In this document: positions 49,246 to 57,397 of the stretch, one piece after another
How the letters are laid out: each line of letters starts with the position of its first letter
Numbering within the stretch: the first letter of the stretch is position 1
Assembly: GCF_016082275.1 (NCBI RefSeq)
Contig: NZ_MOWM01000018.1
Location: 1 to 64,000, forward strand
Direction: 5' to 3'
Source: Variovorax sp. E3
Lineage (GTDB): Bacteria; Pseudomonadota; Gammaproteobacteria; Burkholderiales; Burkholderiaceae_C
Length of the DNA: 64,000 bases
Notes under the pieces: model-generated
The model's database searches: none
What the model saw: the letters and a program-made list of their open reading frames with translations, nothing else
What the model was told of the DNA's origin: nothing
Translations under genes and position numbers: made by a program

Positions 49246-49929
49246 CTAGTGAAAATCCCGGCTCACGGTCGACAGCCGCCCCAGCAACGGCGTCAGGTCC
49301 TCAAGCCTGCCCGCTCAAGCTCATGAGTGCATCGGCGCCTGCCAAAAGCTTCATCTCGTGATGCTCCAGGCCAGCACGTCGCGCGAGGTCTTCGGCACTC
49401 GCGAAAAGCGCCGCTTCGCGTGCCTCCACGATGCGTTGGGCAGAGGCCCACTTCAACCCCGACAGTAGCCGCAGTCCGAGACGCACCGCCGGCGCATGAT
49501 CGATGTCTTCCAGCGTGCAGTCCAGATCTCCGCCTGAATCCAGGCGAGGTGACGCTCGTCGACATCCTGCTGGCGCAGGCCAGGAAGATGGGGATGCTTG
49601 GGTGGGCTGACGACGATGACGTCCTTGCCTTGGGACACGACGTCGCGGATCGCCGGGCCGAGCAGGCGCCATTCCACGACACTGGGCTGAGGCTGCAGGA
49701 GTTCGGTCAGGGCGTGGGCGGGCCAGCCGCCGCCGGGGAGTTCCTTGTCTAGGTCTGGAAAGCCCGTGAGGACCACCTTGGTGGTTGGCGTCCCGAGCTG
49801 GTCGCCGCGCCAGACGGCGGCCTGCACAGTAGGCGGCAGCTCGCCCGGGGGCAGTGCAGCACGTGCCAATGGGCGCTGACGCGGTGGCTCAGTCTCGTAT
49901 TCGTCATTCCAGTCCAGCAGCGCAGTCAT
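49246..49929 (-). pseudogene. imuA-dnaE2 deletion scar (SOS mutasome remnant)
   Basis: From the ATG at 49929, about 133 codons match the N-terminal half of ImuA (LTGFPDLDKELPGGGWP, ALTELLQPQP). At about 49530 the sequence switches to an internal part of the error-prone polymerase DnaE2/ImuC (RLGLRLLSGL, FASAEDLARRAGL), which breaks at 49301. The far C-terminus of DnaE2 (DLTPLLGRL...SRDFH) then ends at 49246. The rest of imuA, all of imuB and most of dnaE2 are missing. At least two internal deletions are needed; no catalytic domain remains. Confidence 0.8.
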
Positions 49930-49937
49930 GGCATCAG

Positions 49938-49957
49938 TACTGTACAAAACAACAGTA
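49938..49957. promoter_or_regulatory. LexA-binding SOS box
   Basis: TACTGT-N8-ACAGTA, containing a full CTGT-N8-ACAG core, lies 9 bases upstream of the imuA remnant start codon. It matches the E. coli-type LexA consensus in both half-sites and the flanking TA pairs. imuA-imuB-dnaE2 operons are LexA-controlled in many proteobacteria, so the promoter outlived the genes. Confidence 0.85.
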
Positions 49958-50242
49958 TTACGCAAAAGTATGCGTTCTGTGGCGATGTTTTTGTAACGGT
50001 CGCGCACCGCAAAACAGTGCCCTCGGCATAGCTCTAGATGGTCCCAAAGCATCTGGAGACGACTGGCGCCCTCCCTGCTCTGCGTGGCGTGAGCGAGCGC
50101 GGCTACAGCAACTCATCATCCTTTAGCATCTGTTCATGCCGTTCGTTTGCTAAAACTATATTGATAGTTTCAGATTCATAGCGGATGAGGTTGACTTTTT
50201 ACGGGCTTATGACAGATACTTGGTCCGTCGTAACTTGAATGG
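49958..50242. promoter_or_regulatory. Divergent promoter region with an 18-base hairpin palindrome
   Basis: This interval separates the imuA remnant (leftward) from the gene at 50243 (rightward). It holds no convincing ORF. AAACTAT-ATTG-ATAGTTT (50153-50170) is a perfect inverted repeat in an AT-rich stretch about 75 bases before the rightward gene, a plausible operator. Confidence 0.45.
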
Positions 50243-50761
50243 ATGCAAGAAATGCCAGCTAAAGAAGAGGCTCACAAAACTATCTGCGTTCTCACGGCGC
50301 GCGGGCTCGAAACGATCTTGGCCGAGGGGGGGACTCAGGCATGGGTCCTGGACAACGGGCGAGCAGCCCGGTTCAAGTACGTGGTCTGCGTTCAGAACCG
50401 CGGCTTCGCGGACGATTGGGGCAAGGCTTCTGCCCCGCACCACACCGCTTTCGTCGTCGGCAAACTCAAGGACGTCATTGAGGTCCCGAATAACAGCTCC
50501 GACAAGCCACGTTGGCTTTTGACTTTTAGCGAGTACGCCGAGGTGGATGTACCTGAAGCATGGCCTGGATATCGGAACCCGGTGTGGTACACCGACTTGG
50601 AAGGAATCGGCATCGAGTTCAGCTCGCTGCGTTTCAAACCAATGCCAAAGCTTTCCTCAAGTGCAGAAGAGGAACAATTGACGATACCGGAAGCGAAGCG
50701 TCGACTTGCGCAGACCTTCGGAGTTAGTCCTGAAGCCATAGAAATCACAGTGCGAGGCTAG
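50243..50761 (+). CDS. Hypothetical island protein
   Basis: A 172-residue protein of no recognised family. Residues 12-110 look like a mixed alpha/beta domain (ICVLTARGLETILAEGG, ARFKYVVCVQN, AFVVGKLKDVIEV, RWLLTFSEYAEV). The C-terminal 30 residues (LTIPEAKRRLAQTFGVSPEAIEITV) form a likely helical or dimerisation segment. An in-frame ATG at 50252 is an alternative start. It precedes the nuclease trio in the same direction, 84 bases away. Confidence 0.65.
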   Translation: MQEMPAKEEAHKTICVLTARGLETILAEGGTQAWVLDNGRAARFKYVVCVQNRGFADDWGKASAPHHTAFVVGKLKDVIEVPNNSSDKPRWLLTFSEYAEVDVPEAWPGYRNPVWYTDLEGIGIEFSSLRFKPMPKLSSSAEEEQLTIPEAKRRLAQTFGVSPEAIEITVRG

Positions 50762-50845
50762 TGCGATTTAGTTACCACAAGATAACGTCTAGGGCGGACT
50801 GGAAGTCCTTTTGGCTTATTGATTTATTTTCGAAGTGACAAAAAA

Positions 50846-51661
50846 ATGCTAGATAAAGTTCCAACTAAAACTAGGATCGAAGCCCTCGTTGAGCAGGTTC
50901 AAAAGCTTTTAGGTGACGCTGACGGTGAAATGTTGGGCGGGGCCTCACCAGAATATGAGGGCTATGATGCGGAGGAGTTGGCGAGCTACTTTATCGAACG
51001 CGCATTTGTCACCCTTGGGGTGCTCGCGGAAGCTGTGGGTCTACCCGGTATTAGACAAGAATTGCAACAGTTGCAGGCCGAGGCTAGGGTCAATGGATTC
51101 ACCAGCAGCAAAATGGGCGATGAGGAACCGTATCTAGTTTGGGGTTCGAGGCTTCGTCAGTATGTGGACGCAATCGCACAGCTTCATGGGTTGAAGAAGT
51201 CAGAGCAAACGCTTTTGGCCGAATTAAAAGAGGTCGTGCAACGAACAGAATACTTCTTGAGCGATTCTCTAGTCTTTCTCGATGCGCCAAAGTCCGAAAA
51301 AGACGTACATGATCGCATTGAAGGAGTCTTGCGGTGCTATTTCCCTGATCTAATGCGAAAGCCAGCGCTGGCTAAGCCGGTTAAGAATTATGAGCCTGAC
51401 TCAGGTATTCCTTCTTTGAAAACATTGATTGAATATAAATTCATAAAGACCGCTGCGGATGCCAAGCGGGTTGCCGATGAAATCCTGGCTGACACACGTG
51501 GTTATGCATCGAAGCAATGGCCGAATATTCTTTTTGTGATCTACGAAACAAAAAGGGTGAAATCGGAAAAGGAGTGGAGTGACCTTTTGTCTGAATGTGA
51601 TCTGGACGCCGAACACTATGGTCTCGTAGTTTTACGAGGCGAACCGGTCAAGAAAAAATGA
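50846..51661 (+). CDS. DpnII/MboI-type PD-(D/E)XK nuclease protein
   Basis: A 271-residue protein. An N-terminal helical domain (1-140) precedes a PD-(D/E)XK domain of the REase_DpnII-MboI kind. It begins near SEKDVHDRIEGVLRCYF, with PDSGIP...LIEYK supplying D and E-x-K, and a closing NILFVIYET strand. This fold often appears in orphan defence genes without a methyltransferase, and none is nearby. The ATG at 50846 is preferred over the upstream TTG at 50819. The stop overlaps the next gene by 4 bases (ATGA). Confidence 0.8.
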   Translation: MLDKVPTKTRIEALVEQVQKLLGDADGEMLGGASPEYEGYDAEELASYFIERAFVTLGVLAEAVGLPGIRQELQQLQAEARVNGFTSSKMGDEEPYLVWGSRLRQYVDAIAQLHGLKKSEQTLLAELKEVVQRTEYFLSDSLVFLDAPKSEKDVHDRIEGVLRCYFPDLMRKPALAKPVKNYEPDSGIPSLKTLIEYKFIKTAADAKRVADEILADTRGYASKQWPNILFVIYETKRVKSEKEWSDLLSECDLDAEHYGLVVLRGEPVKKK

Positions 51662-52303
51662 GCAGATTCGATGCGTCAGTAACAAACTCCGCTCGGCTTA
51701 GCAAAATGCCCAATAAAAAAATGTCAGAACAGGAGGAATTTGAGAGCCTCAATGGGGGTGTCGATAGAGATTTTTGCTACTTGGTCGACAGTCTTTTTTT
51801 CATGCAGTCCTGAGGATATCGACAAGGGGTGTAGTGCTCAACTCGATGCCGTCGGGAAGGGGGGGGGGGTGCTTTGGGAAAACATTCATGTCTTCAGAAC
51901 CAGTTTTAGAAAGCTTGATTTTTCAGCGATAACCGCTTTGCGGCCCAATTACCAAAATGCCTTTAAAGCTGTCATTGAGTTGCAAAACATCCTTGAAATG
52001 ACAACTTCTAGATTAAAAGACTCCGAAGAGTCTTGGCATTTGATCGCAACGGACATGCGAGAGAAACTCAAAAATCTTTCAGATTGGGAGCGCAGTGTGG
52101 AGCTTGAAGAATTAAAGGAGCCCTATTGGAGCTGGTTGGGCGATGGGCGTTTTTTAGCGACTAGGTCGCAATTGGGGCCTAGTGTTCATATGCTTTTAGA
52201 CACGCCTGCGGCGTACTCGCGGCACAAACGTCTTATAGCAAGCGATTTAATTAAACTGCGCACCCTAGTTGATGAGCAATATATAAGAAAAAAATTCGTT
52301 TAA
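51658..52303 (+). CDS. Hypothetical protein of the nuclease trio, with probable frameshift and an 11-G tract
   Basis: An ATG at 51658 overlaps the nuclease stop, pointing to translational coupling. That frame closes at 51814. The main body (about 150 codons, PEDIDKGCSAQL, NYQNAFKAVIELQNILEM, ending YIRKKFV at 52303) is one frame over. Removing one T from the seven-T run at 51794-51800 would join them into about 214 residues. Otherwise the gene may begin near 51740 or lower. A run of 11 G at 51859-51869 lies inside it. Predicted mainly helical; no known family. Confidence 0.6.
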
Positions 52304-52313
52304 AGATCCTGAG

Positions 52314-52565
52314 ATGGATAAGCTCGAACAGTCCGCGTCAATGCTGGAGGCCGAACACGAAAATTATGAGCAGCTCGATAAAGATCGTGTTGTTGCAACA
52401 ACCCAATATCACGAGGCCTATGAGCGCTATATCCAATGCCGTCACTTGATTCTGAAAGAACTGCATGCGCTATCTCAAGCGGGGCAACTTGCACTATTCC
52501 GAATTCGTCGCGCGCTGACCGAAATCGAGGAAGTGAATAAACCAGCGGGATTGAGTTCCCCATAA
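52314..52565 (+). CDS. Small coiled-coil protein of the nuclease trio
   Basis: An 83-residue helical protein with a heptad-like N-terminal half (LEQSASMLEAEHENYEQLDKD). It starts 11 bases after the preceding stop and ends before the convergent ABC-3C ATPase. Its size, composition and position suggest an accessory or inhibitor of the neighbouring nuclease or unknown protein. No family recognised. Confidence 0.6.
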   Translation: MDKLEQSASMLEAEHENYEQLDKDRVVATTQYHEAYERYIQCRHLILKELHALSQAGQLALFRIRRALTEIEEVNKPAGLSSP

Positions 52566-52640
52566 GCGTTATTGTCAAAGGCTGAAATTTACTGGTAAAT
52601 GCGGCCTAGGCATACGGCAGGCTGTCGAGAATGAGATTTA

Positions 52641-54599
52641 CTAATCCTGCCACTCATTCGGAACAAGTCCTTTGCCACGCCATTCCTCGACAAGATGGAC
52701 ATTTGAAAGTTCCCCCCAGACTTCCTCATCTGCATGGTCGAGTACGATGATCTGAAGGCGTCCATTGGTGCGTTGGATAATTTCATTGAGCAACGTAAAT
52801 ACTTTTCTCACTGCGGCGACATCTTCATTCTTCCAAGCGGGATCCAGATCGTCTGCTGTCGCCTTTCCAGCGTGCCGGGCTGGAAAATAAACTTGACTGG
52901 GTTGGTCATAGACGAGCATTCCCGGGACCGGGTGGTGCGGCAGTCTCAAGAAGTACCCTTGAAGGGCCAAGGTCAGTGCAACGTGATAGGCAAGCCAGTT
53001 GGCGCCACTGCCAATCTCCCACAAATAGTCATCGCGGGTTCCACGAATAACTTTGACCGTGAGTTCTGGAACAATTAATCGCACCGGAGCTTCGGGCCAC
53101 TCCCCGTCCAATTGGGGAATAAGTCGACCAGATATGTCTTGAATGGTGCTTAAGGCGTTTTCCATCTTCCGATCAATTTCGTGCTCGGAAACGATCTGTG
53201 TCAGTCTTGAAGCTTCATCTCTCAGGGCGGAGATTTCTTCATTGAGCGTCGATGAGATATCGGCCGCGTCGTAGAGGCGTAGCGCCTCTTCCAGGCGACC
53301 TAGGAACCGTGAGACTTCCTCGCCGCGAGTGGTTGCTCTTCGGGCTTGCGCCGACTGTCCCTCCAGCGCTCGGATTTCCTGTCGCACACCCGCGAGTTCG
53401 CCAAGCACGCCATCGACGGCCTCACGCTGACGCAATGTTTCTTTCCCGAGAGACTCCGTCACGCCAGGGTGTGAGCGCAGACGTAGCTCGATGCCCTCAA
53501 GGGCATCGCAAAGCTGATCCAGCTTTGCACGGCCGGCCTCGGTCGGTTCAAGCACTACGGCGGGTTGCGCCTCGCTCAGGGCACGAATCCAGGAGGACAG
53601 GCCTAGTCGATCACGTTGGATCCTCAATCCATCAACGTAGGCGTCGCTACTTTCGTCCAGGCGTCGAAGTTCATGCAGCCGCTGTCGAGATTGATTCAGG
53701 TCGATGACAAGTTTTGACTCTGCTGTGCGAAGGTCTGCAAGCCGCGACATGATGACATCCATCGACGCCAAGGTTGGGGCTGCGGTTTGGACGTCAGTCT
53801 GCAATGCGGCTCGCAGCAGATCCACGGTCGATGGCCAATCGTCGGGAACCACAGTTTGCGCGGGTAGCAGTCCATACTCAATCGCCAACCTGAGCCAAGC
53901 GAAGCCTTCGCGCTGCCAAGCGGCGCCCGAGCTTTTGCGCGCGCGCAACTCGCTTTCCTTGCGACGCAGTGCGCGCGTGATCCGGTCCAACTCGTGGCGA
54001 GCTTGGAGCAACTCTGAACTGATAGCACCCAGTAAATACGGGAAGATGGTCTTGAGCTTCTCTCGGTGCTCCGTCGTATCGGCCTTGAAGAACATAACGT
54101 CCGGATTGGCCACAATGTTTTGTGGTTGGAACATAAAGGCCATCAAGTCGCGGAAGCTGGGACGATGCTTGAAGCTGTCTTCTGTGCCGGGCTCGAAGTC
54201 GAGATTCGACAATCCAGCCAGTCGGTTCAGCATGGCTTTGACAAAGCGGACGTTGGAGTTCTTGACATCAATGGACTGCGGCACGATGACCTCGGGAGCT
54301 TCTAAAAGCAGCATTTCCGAGGTGCTCCGCTGATCGCCCGGTTCGCTGCGCGCCAGAAGCTTTTGACCCTCTAAGGTATCGATCAAAACGCCGAACCACG
54401 AGCAAGTCTCACGAATCACCCCAACGGGGATCGCACATTTATCTGAGCCCAGACAGTAATCAATGATGGGAATGACGGACGACTTGCCCGTCTTAGATGC
54501 ACCGCTGATGACGTTCACCACTCCCGGCTCAAAATGAACCACTCTGGGAGGGCCACCTCGCTTTGGCCAGAGGATGACTTGTCGCAACTGAAAATACAT
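52641..54599 (-). CDS. ABC-3C system ATPase (DUF3732)
   Basis: A 652-residue SMC/RecN-like ATPase of the DUF3732 family. Walker A is GASKTGKS (33-40), preceded by a short F-Q-L-R-Q-V start. Long coiled-coil arms occupy about 190-470. The C-terminal lobe has YDQPSQVYFP and IIVLDHADEEVW in place of canonical Walker B/D-loop sequences. DUF3732 proteins are the ABC subunit of three-component (ABC-3C) conflict systems. The ATG overlaps the middle-component stop (TGATG). Confidence 0.85.
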   Translation of the reverse strand: MYFQLRQVILWPKRGGPPRVVHFEPGVVNVISGASKTGKSSVIPIIDYCLGSDKCAIPVGVIRETCSWFGVLIDTLEGQKLLARSEPGDQRSTSEMLLLEAPEVIVPQSIDVKNSNVRFVKAMLNRLAGLSNLDFEPGTEDSFKHRPSFRDLMAFMFQPQNIVANPDVMFFKADTTEHREKLKTIFPYLLGAISSELLQARHELDRITRALRRKESELRARKSSGAAWQREGFAWLRLAIEYGLLPAQTVVPDDWPSTVDLLRAALQTDVQTAAPTLASMDVIMSRLADLRTAESKLVIDLNQSRQRLHELRRLDESSDAYVDGLRIQRDRLGLSSWIRALSEAQPAVVLEPTEAGRAKLDQLCDALEGIELRLRSHPGVTESLGKETLRQREAVDGVLGELAGVRQEIRALEGQSAQARRATTRGEEVSRFLGRLEEALRLYDAADISSTLNEEISALRDEASRLTQIVSEHEIDRKMENALSTIQDISGRLIPQLDGEWPEAPVRLIVPELTVKVIRGTRDDYLWEIGSGANWLAYHVALTLALQGYFLRLPHHPVPGMLVYDQPSQVYFPARHAGKATADDLDPAWKNEDVAAVRKVFTLLNEIIQRTNGRLQIIVLDHADEEVWGELSNVHLVEEWRGKGLVPNEWQD

Positions 54600-55108
54600 C
54601 AAAACTCCACTTCGAGTGCGTGTGCCACTTGATGATCGGAAAGACCGGCGAACCAATGACCTAGCCGTTCACACGCCGGCGTGATGCGCTTGAGCCGCTC
54701 GGGAAGGACTGGCACTTGCGTATCTTCTGAGGGGGAATTGGCCCATATCCTTGCCGTCTGCGTATCGATTCGCAGCAGGCCCGATTGCTCGCCCAGCATC
54801 AGCGATTCCAGCGTCAACTGACGCAGCACGAGCGCTCTGGCGTGAACTGCAAGGAGGTCTTCGCGCCTTGTTCCCAGCTTCCCCGTGAAGAGGTGCAGGC
54901 CAGAGGATTTGTGCGTGGCTACCAATAGCTCCAGCGTCGGGGCGTGCAGGATCAGTGGGAGGATCAAAAAGGTGAGTGGGAACATGGCTGCGTATCCATC
55001 GCGAGCCTGAAACGCGAGGCAGAACCTCCATAGCGCAAATGCCCCGAGTGCTTCGTTCTGGACGATGGCTGCCTCGCTCAACAGCGGCGAACGACGATGC
55101 GTCATCAT
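54599..55108 (-). CDS. ABC-3C system middle component
   Basis: A 169-residue protein placed between the nuclease-like and ATPase genes with overlapping codons on both sides. Pattern and context match the three-component ABC system middle component: an N-terminal EAAIVQNEALGAFALWRF, a hydrophobic FLILPLILHAPT, and a winged-helix-like centre. It probably bridges effector and ATPase. Confidence 0.75.
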   Translation of the reverse strand: MMTHRRSPLLSEAAIVQNEALGAFALWRFCLAFQARDGYAAMFPLTFLILPLILHAPTLELLVATHKSSGLHLFTGKLGTRREDLLAVHARALVLRQLTLESLMLGEQSGLLRIDTQTARIWANSPSEDTQVPVLPERLKRITPACERLGHWFAGLSDHQVAHALEVEF

Positions 55109-56280
55109 TCCTCACCGCCCTCGCCCAGCAGCTTTTTAAACTGTGGATGCCAGCCAAGCTCTTGCCTGTCTGCCAAATCGTTGAATCCACCATGAGTGAA
55201 GTGGCCAGGAACTGCGCGGCTATCGATTTGAACTTCTAGGGTGGAGCAACGGTTGTAGATGGTTCGGCCCCTTACAAGCTCAGTGTTATCACCGTGAAGG
55301 TCATTGATCTCACCTTGTATTGCCGCATGTCTGCGCAGCAACGAATCCTCCCATTCTTTGAGACTGCCCTCAAAGACAAGGCCCTGATCAGCCCACTTCG
55401 CTTTGTCGGAGGAGGTGCGCATGAAGTCGCTGATGGCGCGGATTTGTTGTTCCTGCGAGGCTTCAACCAATTGAAGCTGGCGGACGAACACTGGTTTTCC
55501 CATGAGAATTTCTTTCGCTTCGTCCTCCGTCGGAGTAATCGAAAACGATGGCAGGTAGCCGACCAGGTTATTGCGTTGTACGAAGGCGTGAAAGTCTTTC
55601 CGAAATTCCGCTACCCCAATGATCGCTGGGACGCCACGTCGAATGCACCGATCTGCACGCTCCTTTGCCATGCCGATTGCCGCTTCGCAGATGATGTCAA
55701 TTGACGATGCTGGAACTGCCGCGACGAAAAGCGCGCGTAGTGAATCCAGCGGATCGACATCAGTACTCACCACAGACATTCGTTGGACAAAGGCCAAGCG
55801 CTCATCATCGGTAGCATCCAGGAAGCGTTGCACGTGGACCATGCACTTCGGAGGTTCAGCTTTCTTGGCGAGCTTTGCTCTTACCGACTCAGTGAATTTC
55901 AGGACTTCCTGAGGGGTTGCCGCGGTATGCATGGCCGTGGCGAGCTTGCCGGCCCGCACAGGGGTCACATAAAGCGTGAAGGCGGCCTTGTCGACGGCGA
56001 TCTGTTGCGCACGGATTGCATCCAGCCAGTTAGCGATGGCTTTCCAGAAATCACCAGACCAGTCGGAAAGCGCGTTGTGCGACAACGCGCTTTTGCATTG
56101 CTCGACCACAACGGTCTCGTCTGAATAGTGGACCGCCACATCGTCCAAGTGCTCAAGCGATACGGTCGCGTCGTCTGGGCTGCATAGCAGGTAGTAGCAC
56201 AGACGCACCGGTTGCAGCGCAAAGCCGAGATAGGGGCCCGCCGCACTATGCTTGGTGGATAGGGCCAGCGCACTAGTCAT
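55105..56280 (-). CDS. ABC-3C effector with Cap4-like PD-(D/E)XK nuclease domain
   Basis: A 391-residue protein. Near the N-terminus a strand pattern LEHLDDVAVHY...VVVEQCK gives the D and E-x-K spacing of Cap4/DUF4297-type dsDNA endonucleases, after a GFALQPVRLCYYLL helix. The central part is helical. The C-terminus carries the adaptor region expected to bind the middle component. It is first in a three-gene operon with 4- and 3-base overlaps. The nuclease assignment is by motif spacing, not by alignment. Confidence 0.72.
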   Translation of the reverse strand: MTSALALSTKHSAAGPYLGFALQPVRLCYYLLCSPDDATVSLEHLDDVAVHYSDETVVVEQCKSALSHNALSDWSGDFWKAIANWLDAIRAQQIAVDKAAFTLYVTPVRAGKLATAMHTAATPQEVLKFTESVRAKLAKKAEPPKCMVHVQRFLDATDDERLAFVQRMSVVSTDVDPLDSLRALFVAAVPASSIDIICEAAIGMAKERADRCIRRGVPAIIGVAEFRKDFHAFVQRNNLVGYLPSFSITPTEDEAKEILMGKPVFVRQLQLVEASQEQQIRAISDFMRTSSDKAKWADQGLVFEGSLKEWEDSLLRRHAAIQGEINDLHGDNTELVRGRTIYNRCSTLEVQIDSRAVPGHFTHGGFNDLADRQELGWHPQFKKLLGEGGEE

Positions 56281-56597
56281 GCACGCAAATCTTGATCAGG
56301 CGGTGGTGACGGTCTTTGGTCGAGGCAATAGATCTCACAGCGCTCCCTCGCTTTTTTAATCTGAACCTTTGATCGATGAGCCAAAGGTCGACGGCCATCA
56401 TATTTCAGATAGATCCGCAGCCTCTTTGTGGATTCCCCTTGGTGCAAGGCTGGGAAGTGGACCTCCTCGAACCGCGCAAGCGGCCACAAGCATAGGGGTT
56501 TGCGCCACCCCAGCATCGCCAAAATATGGGATGTTATTCGAGTAACCAAAGAATACATTTGCTGTATGACGCCTTGTTCCGACTCCCATCCGGACAT
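56277..56597 (-). CDS. Possible small ORF upstream of and overlapping the ABC-3C effector
   Basis: A minus-strand ORF ends in an ATGA overlap with the effector start. It would read M-S-G-W-E-S-E..., about 106 residues, Arg-rich, with RIYLKYDGRRP and KVQIKKARERCE. It has no clear ribosome site, no recognised family and an uncertain start (the frame is open to 56684). The overlap is the only support; the region may simply be the operon leader. Confidence 0.3.
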   Translation of the reverse strand: MSGWESEQGVIQQMYSLVTRITSHILAMLGWRKPLCLWPLARFEEVHFPALHQGESTKRLRIYLKYDGRRPLAHRSKVQIKKARERCEIYCLDQRPSPPPDQDLRA

Positions 56598-56782
56598 AGT
56601 GAACACAGCTAGCGCCGGGCGTTGGTTGGTACGAGGCTTGTTGCAGCCGTGCGGATTTTTACCTTGACAACGGCCATCGGTCATTTCGCGAATTGCGACA
56701 ACGGGTGATCACGACGGATGAAACCCCGAAGCACGTTAGGAGCGTGCTCCATATCCACACGCAGCCATCGGGGGAGAAGATC

Positions 56783-57394
56783 TTGACGATTGAACAAGAA
56801 TGCGCGAAGCGCAACATTGATCGGCTGTTCCACTTCACGCCTGTCGAGAACCTCGACAGCGTCTTGGCGAAGGGACTGCTAACGCCGAAAACATGCCAGG
56901 GCCACTCGGTCGTTTACAAGCCGAACGACGGCATGCGCTACGATGGTCAGGATGCGATCTGCCTCTCAATCGAATGGCCCAATTGGAGCCTCTTTTGGTC
57001 CTTCCGTCAGCGGGATATTTCTAAGCACTGGGCCATTGTGCAGCTCAAGCACTCGCTTTTGTGGGAAAAGCGGGTCTGCTTCAACACTACGAACGCAGCC
57101 GATAACAGCATGAGCGGGCAATCATTCTTGGCGCGGCAAGGCGTCGCGAAGTTTTTGGAGCTATTTGACGACTACGGCCCAAAGAAACGGGCCGATCTCC
57201 ATATCCCGGACTTCTACACGACGAACCCCCAGGCCGAGGTTTTGTGCATCGACAACATCGAACCCTCGTACATCACTGACGTACATCTTCTTGATGCCGG
57301 TTTGTACAACAAATACAACCAAGCCTATCCAGGGGGGCACATCACATACGGGTCCCAATACTTCAAGTATCGCAGCGACTACGCGCACTGGTAA
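56783..57394 (+). CDS. DarT-like (DUF4433) DNA ADP-ribosyltransferase toxin
   Basis: The protein has the DarT fold marks: LFHFTPVENLDSVLAKGLLT at the start, an R-D-G-like region, a long central segment, and the catalytic Glu in PQAEVLCIDNI. DarT modifies bases of single-stranded DNA with ADP-ribose and halts replication; several DarT-containing modules block phages. The start is unclear. The frame is open from a TTG at 56693, but the TTG at 56783 has a GGGAGAAG site and matches the family N-terminus. The partner gene follows 3 bases after the stop. Confidence 0.78.
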   Translation: MTIEQECAKRNIDRLFHFTPVENLDSVLAKGLLTPKTCQGHSVVYKPNDGMRYDGQDAICLSIEWPNWSLFWSFRQRDISKHWAIVQLKHSLLWEKRVCFNTTNAADNSMSGQSFLARQGVAKFLELFDDYGPKKRADLHIPDFYTTNPQAEVLCIDNIEPSYITDVHLLDAGLYNKYNQAYPGGHITYGSQYFKYRSDYAHW

Positions 57395-57397
57395 TTC

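Noticed and set aside
53252-53707. Plus-strand ORF inside the ABC-3C ATPase gene
   Set aside because: Antisense shadow; the minus strand carries a continuous 652-residue protein.
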